Below are positions 11,911 through 24,800 of a stretch of 64,000 nucleotides of DNA, piece after piece. The stretch spans positions 28,853-92,852 of the forward strand of contig ARYC01017644.1 in assembly GCA_000711775.1 (NCBI GenBank), in the 5' to 3' direction. Positions within the stretch are counted from its first letter, which is position 1. Each line of letters opens with the position of its first letter. Made by a program: the position numbers and the translations under genes. Origin of the DNA: Oxytricha trifallax. Taxonomy: Eukaryota > Ciliophora > Spirotrichea > Sporadotrichida > Oxytrichidae. A model generated the notes under the pieces. The model saw only the letters and a list, made by a program, of their open reading frames with translations. It was not told the origin of the DNA and searched no databases.

Positions 11911-12571
11911 ATGATGTGTCAGGATAATGAATAAAATGAAATATAAGAAACTCAAATAAATTACGAAAGTAAGCTTAGATATATGATTTATATGATTTTT
12001 ATTGAAGATATATTGTTTATGAGAATGCAGAATTGAGAACCAAAAATAGGACCTGCTTTCTAACTAGATGTCATTCCCAAGGCTCCATATTTAGAATGTA
12101 ACAAAGAATTGATGTTATAAACATAAATTATAGAAAAAGGAAAGCATATAAAGCATAGAAGAATCCAGTTGGTAAATTTCGAATAAATGAGGGTTGAAGA
12201 TTAAGAAAGAATTGATAAATTTAACTTGCATCCTTTACAACTGTGGGATCCAAACAGATTAACTTCCTATGAATGTAAGCGCCTTATTAATGAATTAATT
12301 AAAATAGTGTCTGAGTTTTTGATTGAGGCCAAGAAAAATTTACCTGAAAAATTGAGAATATAGGAAGATAAACAATTAGCCTATGTAGAGTTAATGTAGG
12401 TATCGAACGTCTTAGTGTGAGAGATGTGATATGATTAATCATTAATATCCTACAAATTAACATTCGCTAAAAACTAACTAACATTAGGAAGATACAATAT
12501 TGACATGGTTAACCTATCATGACTATGATACTGAAAAAGCTTTGGAGGCTTTAATTGCAAATTTTAACTGA
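11911..12571 (+). CDS. Hypothetical protein, 186 residues
   Basis: Three exons, 11911-11968, 12038-12384 and 12416-12571 (561 nt), with GT-AG introns of 69 and 31 nt. The frame is consistent only after both are removed. Not recognised. The protein is hydrophilic, with a mixed-charge helical middle (KRLINELIKIVSEFLIEAKK), a CERCD motif near residue 138, and the C-terminal stretch TYHDYDTEKALEALIANFN. Downstream of and co-directional with the Sec12-like gene, convergent with the TFIP11-like gene whose stop is 86 bp away. No function is proposed. Confidence 0.75.
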
Positions 12572-12656
12572 ACAAGATAGGATTCGTAACTTTTATAAGA
12601 AATTAACTTTATTTTGAGAATTAATTAAACCTGGTTTATCATAAATTTTAAAATCT

Positions 12657-15600
12657 TCACAACTTCGAATCAATCATGTAAACTGCAATTTTAAACACTT
12701 CTTCTATCTCTTTCTCATACCTAACCTACTCAGGTATAAAGCTCTTCCACCCCTTATACCACTCAACTATCTCTTCCAATACATCATCAATGTCTCCTTA
12801 AATCTCTTCTTTGGTTTCTTCGCTCTACTACTTTAGACTAACTATTTACTATAGCCAAATCTCCAGGGCTTATATCCATTTATTCAGGACATGCTCTCTC
12901 AAGAGTGAAATCAAGGTTCTTTTGTCAATTATATCAACCCATTCAAATAGTTAGACAAGTGGCTATATGTCTTAATTCGCAGGATCAATTATGAAGTATT
13001 CTTTCAAAGAATAAGTTAGCTTTGGAATCACGTTTCTCATGAGTATGTTTTGCAGAGATTGATGATCAAGGAAGGGTTTCTCATTTTAAGCTAAATCTTT
13101 TGATTCATTATCAACTTAAGAAAGGGAAAAGAAGAAACCCCATGGAAGATAAGTAGAAATACGAGGTAAAAAGGGGAGTTTGCGCTCACGAAGGCATGCG
13201 GCCGATGGGCATATCAACATCCAAGTTGGCAAAGTGTATTGAGACATAGTTCCTGATATTGAATATGTTTGAATTATCCCACTGGATTGATTTCTTATCT
13301 CTAGAATTACTTTCAATGATAAAAAACTAACTACTAACTAACTAATTTAAGAAAGTGGCTTGAGTAAAGTTAGTGCCAATGGTTAGTCAGGTTTCCAATC
13401 AGAGAGTGCAGTTGAAAGTTTGAGTTTAAGTTGAACTATGAGAGGTTACAAATCATGCTATGAGAGTAAATTTTTCCAAGGTAAGAGCCAATTTTAAATA
13501 AGGTTATCTTCTGAAGTGTCTTTTGGAATCCATTCTTCTATTTCTCTTTTAAGCAAAAACAATAAGGATTATAAAATCTATAATAAATACTAATGTGACA
13601 TAAGAATTGAGGATCTAGGAATATGAAAATAATGTATAAATTTTCCAAATAATAATCTCTCGAATCTGATTGGCTGATTTCAAATTCTTTTGGCTTTTAT
13701 TAAAAGTTATGAAATTAATGAATTGCGATTTATCAATATAGCGTCTATATTTAAATAATTGCCTTATAATTATAGATTAAACTTAAAGCATCATTACTGA
13801 TCAGTGTCCACTTCCTTCATACTTTAGTTTTTAATATAGGAAATGCTCGATGGTTCTGCCTCAAAGTTCTAGTTAGATTATCATACTAAGTAAATGTTTA
13901 AACTAATCTCTTCCACTAAATGAAGGTAAAATATGGTAAGTTCAAATCAATTTCACTCCATCTTTTTTCTTCTTAATGTTTTTAGATCTAGAAGACACTC
14001 TTTATCTTTTTTTCTTTGTGTTCTTTCCCTCTGTGATTTAAATATTGTCCTGCTCAGGTTCATACCTTAGCCCCTTTAACTTGATCCTCTCAAGTGTCTC
14101 AATGACCACTTAATTCTTTGCAAGGTTTGAGATGGACCTTTTAATATCAAGGGCTTTGTATCGATGTTTTAGATCACGTTTTTTGGCTGATGTTTTTGAG
14201 GCTGATTAATCGAACAGCATCTAATCGATTGTCAGATCTCTCTCAGATAAATCACTTCGAACTTCTTATAAAAATAAAGTAAAATTCTAGAAGTAAAAAA
14301 TTATTATAGTCCTAGCTTTGTTCAATTATTCTGCGGATAATGTTGCAATCATGTTGCTAAAGAAAGAGGATGGTAAGTAAAAGAGAGAGAGAGAGGAATG
14401 ATGTATTAATTTTGAGCTATCAAGAAAGAAACTTAATAATAAAACTTAACTTAGAACTTACAAAAATCAAATTGATAAGCTTCTCTACAGCTTTCTCTTA
14501 TTTAAGAGTTCTCACAGAAAGTTTTTGGTTTTCAAGACTCTATGATTTGCATATTTACTGAAAGGTTTGCACAAGGTCCTTTATCTAAAGAATTGAAGAT
14601 AAGGATTTTTACTAAAACTGAAGAAAATACTGTACTTATATATTCTCTTTAAAATAAAAATTTTGATTTGTAAAGGAAATGAAAAAATAGCTTGACATAC
14701 CTGCTTGTTTTGAGCTTTTAATACCATTAAAAAATATATACATATATTTGAGCTACTACATCATTTAAAGCCTTCTACAAATTCAAGTTTATATTAGTTG
14801 CCTCAATATATTTGGTCTTGGCTTGCAATAAAATGTTCTTTATCGCATCATTCGAAAAAGACTATGTTTTCTAATGATGCCTTTACTTTTTTGGGCTTTT
14901 TACTTAATTTTAAAGGGAATCAGCAAAATCACTTATTTTGAAATTTTAGCCAACATCATCTAACCTTGAAATTGTCCCATTCAATTGATGAATGAATAGA
15001 TCATCACATCCACAGCCGCAATCTTCAGAGTCTATCATAAAATATTATTAACGCTAAGATGATAAGATAAAAATAGCAAAAATTTTGTCATATTTACAGT
15101 TTTTGTTAAAATTACTGTAGAATTAATGAAATTTTTACCGATTAAAATTTTACTTACTCAAGAATTCAAATTATTAAAACGATTGAAGTTAATTGGAAGA
15201 ATTCGATGACTATTAATTTTGTTATTCAACTTTTTCATAGCTCATAAGCATAGCTGAATTGATGTTTTTAAACAAACTAGAGTTTATTTGAGAAGGAGTG
15301 GTTTAAAGTTTATTAGATTGAGCTGAGGACATAAATCTTTATAGGTGAATCTAAGGAGCTTTGCAATTTTTTGAGGGAGATTTATAATTAAAATGATTTA
15401 CTTATAAATATGAGAATTTCACCATTTTCATTTAATAAATGAGATTTCGTACAAATTTATTCATCATCTCCATCTGTGATTTGGATGAATGGCATAATAT
15501 TTTTAAAACTTTATAAAAATTTTGCAAAGTTGTCTAAATGTATTTCTTGACCGAGTTGTAATTTTTGTCTAGTACAACATTCGATAGTTAAGTATAGACT

Positions 15601-18600
15601 TTCTCAGATCTTACTTTCTCAAGATCTTTTAGTTCTTAAACTTTTGCTCCTTTCCTAGAAACCTACTTTTTTGAAGATTTGCTTCCATCTTTGATCAACA
15701 AATTTTAATGAAAAATATCTAGCATTATTTAATTAAAAAATATTAAATATTAAATCATACTTGACAAATCTTAAGCAATTTTTTTGTTGGTTTAATTTTT
15801 CACATTTCTATAAAAACAAGCATTTAAAATGAAATTTGTTACTTTTTTATTGATTTAGAATTAAGGTTGATTTGCTTTATCTGTTCCGTAGGATCGCTTA
15901 TGTTTACTCTTCCCCTTGAGGTTTTAATTTTACTTAAAAATTTTAATAATTTTTTAAGTAAAAAGAAATTCAATATGATATATTTTTAAAAGGGCGAAGA
16001 ATAGTACTAACCAGCACTTTATCTTCCCTGATTATATTTATATACAGAAGCTGATGAATTATTTTGCATGTTTAATTTTATAATTTAACTTTAAATAAAT
16101 TATTCATATTCGTTCTTAAACACCTTAAATTTAAACTAACAGAAAAGTTCTTAAATTTTTGATTATTAAAATTTGAAAGTATTATAAATTTTAAAAGAGA
16201 CTGACTTTAACATTTTTTAAAAATATATATATATATATTAAAAATGATGCGGAATGTCCTCGTGATTGGAGTCTTGTTTATATTTATCTACTTCAAGATG
16301 TTCATAGGTATTTTTAATAAAGAAGAATTAAGTCCAAGGGTATATATATATTTTATCTGTTTTTAAGCATCTAATCAATGTTTTGTTTTGATATTAGCAT
16401 CGCTATGTTAAACTGACATGAGCTCATATATTTACTCAATTATATTAAATTCAATGATAGATTTTGATAATTTTTATAGAGAAGCCACAGCTTAAACGAT
16501 ACTCTAATACATCCAGAACTACTCCATTTTAACATAACTGGGTAACAAATCTATAATCTGGCTCTAGCAATTGACCCCTAAATCTCTATACTTAAACAAT
16601 AAGATATATTCATGAAAATTTAAAAACCTCATGAAATATCTCAAAAATCTCTTTAAAGCGATAAATGTCAAAAGTACCAGGATTAATTAAATCTCGAATC
16701 AGTACAGTAAGAAAATTTAGTTCAATAAGAAAGAACTATAAATGAGAATTTATATGAGTAGTAAGAAAGTTCAATAATGTAGGAGGTAGCAGATTAAATC
16801 ATGAATATCGCAAGAAATAAGAAATCGGGGAAACGTGCATTTGGATTGCAAAGAGATAAAAATTTGAGACTCAAAAATCGATAGAAAAATGTGTTATATA
16901 CTACAAGTGAGGAGAAAGTAATAGACATGAGGAAAAACCTTATAGAGTATAATGGCTTTGAATATGATCAAATATGGGAGTATATTTAGAACTAGATTTT
17001 ACAATAAGTGTAACAAAATTCTGAATAGAATGAGGAGATGAGGAATGAATAGAAAATTCTAGAAAATAAGGCAGTTATATCTTTAATTAAAGGAGTAGAG
17101 TCTATCTTTGACATTAAAATAGCATAAACTATGTTAGACAACTTTGGATATTCAAACAACCAGATGGAAATTGCAGAGAGTTTATATTAAAAAATAGGCA
17201 AAAATGAGAATAAAGTGGAAGGCTTGATGTTCTATTACATAGTCTTGCTTCAATAAATAGTTAACAATAAGTAATTGCTTATTGATATTGGATAAAATTA
17301 ACCTGATTAAACAGAGAGTGATAAAAGTCTCTATGGAACTATTCACGCTTTTCTCTATAACATAAACTAGCATTTTGATAGTAAATCAATTTCTTAATTC
17401 CTTGAATTTGAGAATCAAGTTATTTCTCAAGTGAAAGATTTTACTGAATGCATGGAAACTAAAGATTGTTAAATCTGTAAACTTAATTTCTTGATACAAA
17501 TTGAGCCAATAATTTTCAAACAAAAAATTTCTCAATCTGAATTAACCCAAACTTTTATTGCTTTCTTAAGAGCCCAAGAAAGTTTAATTCGATATATTGA
17601 ACTGCTTGAATTTGAAACTCATTCAAACGATTCTAAATTTATAGTGAAAGTTGTATATGCAATAGGCCTGATTATCTCAGTCGTGGCTTCACTTTATATC
17701 CTTGACTATTATACAAAGCGCTAGATCGAATTTGATGTTGACAAGAGAGAAGAAAAAGTGAGAAGCAAGTTGAAATAAATGGAGGAGAAGCTAAAGGAGA
17801 AAGATCGAATAGAGCAGGAAAAGCTTGAGAAAGAGGGAAAGAGTGAAGAGCTTAAATTTAAGGGATTTGTTAAAAAGTCCATGTAAAAGGATCCAAAGGT
17901 AGATTAAGGTAAATCGAAAATTAATACGGAGGGTTAAGAATTAGTACAACTATTAAATTAAATAAAACTAAAGGATGACTGAATTAGAAAAGTAAGTTTT
18001 TTTAAATAAGGTAAAAATAGAAATTTAGCAATTTAATATCTCCAATTCAACCTAAAAATTAATTTAATATAGAATTTCTCTTTTAAGCTTTGGCTTCAGA
18101 TAAAGCTGTATAACTTTATCATAAAATCTTTCTGGCATGATCAAACTCCATCTTTAAAGTGAATCTGCCAACTTTCCGCTCTCTGAGCTTTTAACTTACC
18201 ATTTAGTACTTATAAAAGTTCTCATTGGATGCATCCAGTAATTGTCAAATATCCAATACATAATATCCTCATTCTTATAATCATTGTCTGGGTTTGAAAT
18301 TGTGAAATTATCTTAATCATAGTGTGATAAAAAGCCATTCTTAGAAGTGGAAAAACTTTAAGATTTTCCATGATCTGACTTGCCTACTGTCAAGAGATTT
18401 CTAATTTGATAAATTTCGTCAAACATCAAAAGTGGCTAAGATATGACATCCCATCTTAGGAATTGAGATTTAATGTAAGGTTGAGATAGAATTGTTTTTG
18501 CTATTAATATACTTGAGTTGTATTAATTGTAGTTCTCTGGATACTTATATGTTAAATTATAACAATAATCTACTTTTCATAAAGACTATAGCATTCTGCA

Positions 18601-21600
18601 ATTAAAGATTAATAGTCATAATGAGTATTTCCATCTTAATGTTTTGATTAGCTGGAATGCGATTCTTAAACCTTTTTGATAATTTTCTCCAATTCCATTT
18701 TAAAGTCAATTAGTATGGCTTTTTTCTCTTAATCTCTTAAGAACTATTCACTTATATTCTCTTTCTCATTTTAAAGTTAAGCCTGTAGTCCTTCATTGTA
18801 TGTTTTTGAATTTATTACAGTTTATAGTTAATGCTTGAGTTTCTCTTTTAACTCAAATGCTTAGTCAAATAGTCCAAATTTAGAAGACTTTGCTTTTTCT
18901 CTAGGTTTACTGAATTATGACAACAGTTGAGGTTAATTTATGCTGTGGTAAAGTTCACTCTTAGAAGTTTAACTTTAGGATAATTATCTTAAGTCTGTCA
19001 GTAGATTCCCACTTATTTGATTTGATTAAAGATTTTCTCCTCTCATGTCAATAATCTTCAAGACAGTAGCTTGTTCAGATATTTGAGGTGCATATTTTTG
19101 AGTATTGAACTAATTAAGTAAACCTCCTCTTTAAGTAACTTGTCTTGGAATTTTCCCAGATTACTTCTAACTCATTTTAAGCAAATTCAAGAATTCAGTA
19201 TCCTCTTAGTCAAGCTTAACTCTCTGCTACTTTTCTTGCTGCTCTTTCGAACTCTTTTAATCTTCGCTTGCGACTGCAATATTTGGCTGCTCTTTGACTT
19301 TCTTATCTTCTTTTACTGGACCTGATGCGCCTATGCATTCATTACCCTTTCGCTTCTGTTCTTCTATGGGATTCACGATACCTTGGTTATGTTTCCCAAG
19401 CCCTTCTCCAATTTTATAGCCACCCATGAATTGAAGCAATTTGACACCCTTGCCATATTTCTGTTCTAGTGTTTATTCAACTTACTTCTTTTGCTTATGA
19501 TCGGCAATCTATTCTCTTTTTTGCTAAACTTGTTTGTTGTGTTGTGCTGAACCTAATCTACCGAAACCAACTGGAAGATCTGAAGCCACATTTTGCTATC
19601 CTTGCCTCGACTGAGGTTGCTTTTTACAATTTTATTTACGAATTATGCAAGCTAACATTTGATTCTAAAAATCATGAATATTAAACAAAACAAATAAGAT
19701 TATAAGGCTGGACAATATCTTCTTATTCCAGTTCTTGCCTAGGTCTTTTCTTTGGCAAAATGACATTATATGTTGTCTTGCTCTTAATGGCTTAATCTTT
19801 GAACACAGACTCTTCAGCTTATTTCAATTCCTTTTCATACTCCTTTTCTTCCTCAGAATTGTATTTTTCTTCACTATCTTCTGTTTATGGCTGGTTCACG
19901 AATTACTTGCCAAAGAAATCATAAATAAAAACAACTATAGCTTGTAATAGTCTATATAAATTGAATGAATATCTAAAATTGAAGAAATCTTTGTCGAGTT
20001 TGGGATCTTAAATTTCTTCGATTACCTCATCTGATTCGTCAGACTGTTCGATTTCTCTTCTCCAAGCTTATAATTCGTCTAGAAGGTGCTGCTATTTATC
20101 AGCCTCAGTGATAATATCTTTCTCAATTAATAAAACATATTAGTAATAGTCTATAAGAGGATGACTTATTTTTAAGAATTAAATAATCATGACAATGACA
20201 ATTTTGCCATGAAAAAATGATGTTTTTATTTAAAAAAACCTGACTTTTTCAGACAGTATTTAAATGAAAAATCTAACTTATCAAAGAAAAACTACGAATC
20301 TTTAAGCTTAACATATTACGCTTTAAAATCTAAAATTTGCTTCATTTATGTTAATATTCCAAAGAGATCTTATAGCTTAAAGAAAGAGAAGCTACTCCTA
20401 TAAGTGATTTAATCTTTAAAATTAAAAATATAATATTTCTCAAACTCCTTAATTTGGACTTCTTCATTAAACTTAACACTTTTCTTGGGACCAGTTCTTT
20501 CTTTTTTCTTATTTATTGATGACAAAATTGAGTTATTACTACTGAATTCAATATATATATAATCATTTAATTATTTATAATCTAAATTAAAACAAAGAAT
20601 ATGTAAAACTATTAATTGAGATCCCTAATTTAAGACGTGCTTTTATCCATATTTTATGTCTTTATGAGTTTTCTGAACTGGATTGTGAACGGTGACTTTC
20701 GCTATTGCTTTTGTCTTTATATTTAAGTTAAATAAATATAGTTAATATATTAATAAATAAAATTGCTTTTGGTTGTTAAACTGGAGTTTACTTAGATTTT
20801 ACAAAAGCAACTCCCACATTGAAAGATTTATTGCTAAAACTAATAATTTTATCAATATATCATTCTAATTTATCAATTAAATAATTTTATAAATGAGATT
20901 ATATATGTCTTACAATAGTTGAAGATTCCTTATCAAATCCACTTCCTGAGTGCTTCCCCTTGCTGAAGTTCCTATCTTCAAAATAATCCTTTCCCTATAA
21001 ACAATCAAATTATTAATCTTTCTGAGTCTTATATTAATATGTATCACTTTGATACTTATGATGTCTTACCTCATTAAACACTCCATATATAGCATCTTCC
21101 TTGCCTTGTTTTTGTCTCTTGTGTGGTCTGTTATTAATATATGTAAAATTTTACTTATTAATAATAATTAATTAAAAAAGAATTCATTCCCCCCTTCATT
21201 ATTAACATTATTTCAATTAAGAATCTACATTCAATATGAAATTGAATAATATTTAATAATTATTCTTATAATGCAATAATATTGGTTAATTTATCATAAA
21301 TTTTGAATTACTTATCTGAGTGAATATCACAACCTAGTGCATTATCATTATCATCCATTTCGAATTACTCATAGCTGTCTGAGTCATCACCATTTCCGTT
21401 ATGTGATTTGAAGAAGGTCGAGCTCCCTCCTATATCAAAATCACCATTAACCAAATTCGTTCTTTCAAAATTATTATTACGAGTATGTCTCATATTTAAT
21501 AATAAAAATGCGTTAAGAATAAATAATTTTATTTTTATTGTTTTTTAATATATTAATAATCAAATTACTATAAAATTAAAATGAGTATTTGAAGTGGCTC

Positions 21601-21631
21601 CTCCTATTCCTCCATATTTTTTATCTGACAT
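12657..21631 (-). CDS. TFIP11-like: TFIP11/Ntr1-like G-patch splicing factor, split by many IESs and a 4.5-kb insert
   Basis: G-patch protein that activates the DEAH helicase Prp43/DHX15 for spliceosome disassembly in the nucleus. ATG 21631 begins MSDKKYGGIGGATSN. The N-terminal TFIP11 box follows (RQKQGKEDAIYGVFNE, near 21080). The G-patch reads GKGVKLLQFMGGYKIGEGLG...GIVNPIE (near 19450-19360). The middle region contains KIIDMRGEN, and the GCFC/TIP C-terminal domain runs from IMYWIFDNYWMHPMRT (18270) through KLKREI (18090), IEEWIPKDTSED...PWKNLL (13540-13460), RNVIPKL (13050) and EIVEWYKGWKSFIPEQ (12760). TGA is at 12657-12659. The order is collinear with human TFIP11. A GT-AG intron is visible at about 21000-21070. 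Not every small IES between 18100 and 21000 was resolved, so the full ORF length is not stated. Confidence 0.93.
13125..13355. other. IES, 231 bp, pointer TTAAGAAAG, GC-richer than other IESs
   Basis: TTAAGAAAG lies at 13116-13124 and 13347-13355. The join on the minus strand reads LTLLKPLSQVDNESKDLAQN and restores TFIP11 similarity. The IES contains GCATGCGGCCGATGGGC near 13194, far richer in GC than neighbouring IESs. Confidence 0.88.
13942..15725 (-). CDS. Hypothetical hydrophilic protein, nested gene in the TFIP11 IES
   Basis: Start ATG 15725 (MLDIFHQNLLIKDGSKSS), stop TGA 13942-13944. Not recognised. Protein-like frames run through KVQELKDLEKVRSEKVYTQL, a Ser/Gln/Asn-rich linker, MIDSEDCGCGCDD (15038), LLQAKTKYIEATNINLNLQ and a basic C-terminal part (KKRDLKHRYKALDIKRSI; NTKKKRQRVSSRSKN). 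It is probably helical and nuclear in character. About 14360-14740 is an unresolved insert, with a GA-rich run at 14377-14394, that breaks the frame. Another IES or intron near 15050-15150 is likely. Whether it is one gene or two is not certain; a continuous TGA-free frame from 15725 to 15038 favours one. Confidence 0.55.
15726..16243. other. AT-rich spacer between divergent nested genes
   Basis: No coding frame was recognised. It separates the minus-strand and plus-strand genes inside the 4.5-kb IES; an (AT)n run precedes the plus-strand ATG. Confidence 0.45.
16244..17982 (+). CDS. Predicted single-pass membrane protein, 535 residues, nested gene in the TFIP11 IES
   Basis: Exons 16244-16339, 16398-16406 (9 nt, His-Arg-Tyr) and 16480-17982 sum to 1608 nt. 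Introns are 16340-16397 and 16407-16479. The N-terminus (VLVIGVLFIFIYFKMFIGIF) is a signal peptide or anchor. A lumenal Gln-rich helical region of about 400 residues follows, with a CMETKDCQICK cysteine cluster. A second hydrophobic helix (FIVKVVYAIGLIISVVASLY, near 17650) precedes a highly charged coiled coil (EEKVRSKLKQMEEKLKEKDR). Topology therefore looks type I with a cytosolic coiled coil, reminiscent of ER or nuclear-envelope Sil1/Brl-type organisation, but no family is recognised. It lies inside the IES of the TFIP11-like gene on the opposite strand; its stop is 92 bp before the distal pointer. Confidence 0.82.
19921..19989. other. IES, 69 bp, pointer AAGAAATC
   Basis: AAGAAATC lies at 19913-19920 and 19982-19989. 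The minus-strand join reads KLDKDFFGKQFVNQPQTED in frame. Confidence 0.87.
21141..21327. other. IES, 187 bp, pointer AATAT
   Basis: AATAT lies at 21136-21140 and 21323-21327. The join gives LGCDINNRPHKRQKQGKEDA on the minus strand. Confidence 0.8.
21487..21588. other. IES, 102 bp, pointer GAGTAT
   Basis: GAGTAT lies at 21481-21486 and 21583-21588. Removal joins GATSN to TRNNNFERTN on the minus strand. It is the first IES of the TFIP11-like gene. Confidence 0.85.
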
Positions 21632-21863
21632 TTTGTTCTCTAATTAAATATTATACTATAATTATTAAATTATAACATTTATTTTGAATTTATTTGTATG
21701 TAATTTTTAGTCCTTAACTCAACCAAAAAAATATATGTTTAGAAAAGATTAATATTAACAACACAAATAGATGCAATAATTGCATATATAAAGTGATTAA
21801 ATTAATTTTAAATAAAAAATAACATATATTTATGAATTTAAGTGTGAAATAAAGCACCCCATT

Positions 21864-24800
21864 TCAAATAAATCCTTGCTTCTTGAGTTCTTTTTCTTGC
21901 TTCTTTGTTTGCTTTTTGGCGAGTATCTCAGCATATAGTCTCATCTCAATTTTCTTAATCAGTTTCACAGTCTAGGAGATTTATTATTTTTATGAAATTA
22001 ATATTTAATGAATTATTCTAATATTAATATAACCAAGTCAATAAATAATACAAAAGATTTCTTGTTAATCGAATTGCTCATTGTTGTAGGTAATATTCAC
22101 TATATTATCTCTGGCTTCTTTAAGCTTCTGGGTGTGGATTTATTCTATGGCTTGCATCAAATGCTCCTGATTCTTCTCGTATAATAATATTTATAATCTA
22201 CTTACTTGTCTTTCTGCCATTATTAAGTAGCTTTTTACATATTAAAAATAATTAAGGAAAGTTATTGTATAATTAAATAGTCTTTTTGGTAATCTTTGGC
22301 ATACTGAAGCTTTCTCTCAATGTTCTAACCATTTAAGCCTTGAATTTCTGTTTTGTCAAGCTTTGAAGTAATTTCTGAGCTTCATCTACTAACACTTCTT
22401 AATCTGGAGTGCCGTTTTTCAGGAGCATGTATGTTAATATTCTAGGGTCGTAAATGAAATCTTCTTCGTAAATCTAGTTTGGGTCTTTGAGAAAATAAGA
22501 TAAAAACTACATAGGATATAAAGATTCATTCGATTAAGTATTTAAGTTAAGTCTTTGATGTTATTCAGTTAAGATAGATTATTCTCAAAATCATACTTAA
22601 CGCATTTAGAAGTGATATCTCTTAGATGAATCAAAAATTTATCGTAATCTTCGTTTTAAGCAATGAATTTAGTCATTCCCTCAAGTCTCTCTTTCATGTC
22701 TAAAATGATGACTTTTATGTCATTCAGAATTCTTTGTTAAATGCCTTGTCTGTCACTAACAAATTTATTGACTTAGGCCAAATAGTGAAGTGAGATTTAG
22801 ATTTATTGCTCGTTGAAAAATAACTTTCTCTGGCCTCTTTTGAAGATCTCTCCGTTTTTCTAAATATCGGTGAAGAAATTCTCTATTTCATCTATTTTAG
22901 GTTAGAAAGGACTTGAAACATTGGCAAGATTAGGGGTGTATGTCAAAGTCTCATCAAGTTTGTGTTAAAGGTCAGAGTATAAACGAGTATATTAGTTTTG
23001 CTCTCTAGATTTTGCTGCAAATCTATCTTAAGTGTTGATTAGTTTCATGTTTCCTTCGTTTAAGTCTTGCTCTAGTTTCCTGAGCTTAACATAAATTTAT
23101 TGTACCTAAAAGATAATTAAACAATTCAAAATCTTACAAACAGTGTAACTTTCTATTAATCAAGTTATAAACCTTAAACGTCCTACCCATGACTAGCAAG
23201 TACTTTTACACCTTATGCATATTCATTTTATGTTTTTAGTAGATCTTAGAGTTTTTTCATTTCTGTGACTGCCTTTTTAAACTAAAAAGAAATTAAATGG
23301 AAAAACTTCTTACAGTATCAACTTAAGACCCAAGACCCTGTTTGAAAGCCTCTCTGACATTAATTTCCTTAACATCAAAATGCTAATTGATCATAAGATC
23401 TATGCTCTCTTTCGCAATTTTAAGCCTTAAATATTACTCATTCATATTTTGTTTCAAGACTTCTCCTAAGTTTTAACAATCCAACTATTAAACATAGGTG
23501 TCCTCCAAGTACTCTAAGAATTCTCTTATTTCTTCAGAGCCCATTTCTTAGAAATTTGGAATTGATTTTATCAAAATGAAGCTCAAAAACTCTCTTGTAC
23601 TCTTATCGTAGCGATTTAGATACTTAACTATTATGTTGTATTTTTCAGCAACATCAAAGAGCAGTTTCTACTCATTAGTCTAAAATTAAGCTTACTAATC
23701 TGAAGTTGGAATGTATATTGGCTCAGCTTCAGCATCATTATTTTTGAAACCAGTCTTTTTGGAAGTTCTCTTGAATCCCTTCTCTTAGGTATTTTGATCT
23801 GAGACAGTTTAACCAGCAGTCTCTACTTAGTCTAAAGTAATTCCAGAAATTTGATTGTTAATTACTGTTGTGTTATCCTTTTTTTCTTACTCGTTTTTCT
23901 TTGAAAGCATTTTAATTAGCAACTTTTTCTTGTCATCAAGAGTGTAGGGTGGTAGCTCTTACTACTTTTACTTTATGTGATCTTTGCTTTCTTGAGGAGT
24001 AGAAAATTTATCTAGTCTGGTATCAAAGACAATTTTTGGGCCTAATACTCTAGGATCAGGGGTTGATCCAACTTACTGCACTTAAATCTATTCGTATATA
24101 AAATGTACTTTTTTATGCCTTATAATGAAATCAAGTAATTTTCGTAGTCGTTACCAGCAATTCTTGAAACTTAGAGACCATCTGAAGTTTTCTCCGAGGA
24201 AATAACTCTTGGTTTTTCAGCTGAATCTAAACCATTATCTTGCTCTTGCTCCTATATTCCAGAATAAATATTGGCCCTATCCTGGTCTTATTTATCTCTC
24301 ATTTCCCTCTGTTGATAATAATCTTCAGCTGTTTTACCCACTTATCTGTACTTTTCGATTTCTTCCTTCTCAGTAACACGGAAAGTTTTATCCATTTCCT
24401 TCATTGTTTCTTTCCACTCTTCTCTGTTAATACCATGTTCTTGGTCTAAACGCTCTCTACGTTTGGCCGCTATTTGCTTTACCTAGGCATTTTTGAAATT
24501 TTACTCTGCATTTTTCACGAATATTAAAATTATATTTGGTAAAAGGAGCTTATATATGTCAGTTAATAAATAAATAAATACTTTCTATTTATTCAAATAT
24601 GAAGATAGGAATTAAAGAAAGAGCCACAGCTGTTTTTACCAAATTAAACCTGAAGTTTTCTGTATTCATTCTCTATTAATCAAAATTAAAATTCTTTGGC
24701 TTAGAAAAGATGTCTACGTTTCCCTTAGGTCTGAACCCTATAATGGTCTCTCCTTCTTTCTGAATTGGCTTATCTTTTATTTTATTAGTATTTCTAATGC

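Larger units (their letters stand above)
13555..18088. other. 4.5-kb gene-containing IES inside the TFIP11-like gene, pointer ATTTCTCTTTTAAGC
   Basis: A 15-bp repeat, GCTTAAAAGAGAAAT on the minus strand, lies at 13540-13554 and 18074-18088. Joining at one copy reads LKPKLKREIEEWIPKD, the conserved TFIP11 segment. The eliminated DNA carries two other genes, one per strand (13942-15725 and 16244-17982). Confidence 0.94.

Noticed and set aside
13116-13316. 66-residue minus-strand ORF (MKVILEIRNQSSG...)
   Set aside because: It is the content of the 231-bp IES between TTAAGAAAG pointers and does not match TFIP11, so it is not part of the mature gene.
13302-18076. A 7-bp repeat TAGAATT (13302-13308 and 18070-18076) that also joins the TFIP11 halves in frame
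   Set aside because: The product lacks the conserved LKREIEEW...LLPWKNLL segment. The 15-bp repeat GCTTAAAAGAGAAAT gives the family sequence exactly, and the 13116-13355 interval is then a separate IES.
24240-24449. Hydrophobic plus-strand ORFs here and at 19735-19947 and 27781-27996
   Set aside because: They are antisense to Lys/Glu-rich coiled-coil coding sequence on the minus strand. Runs of Phe, Leu and Ser are the expected shadow.
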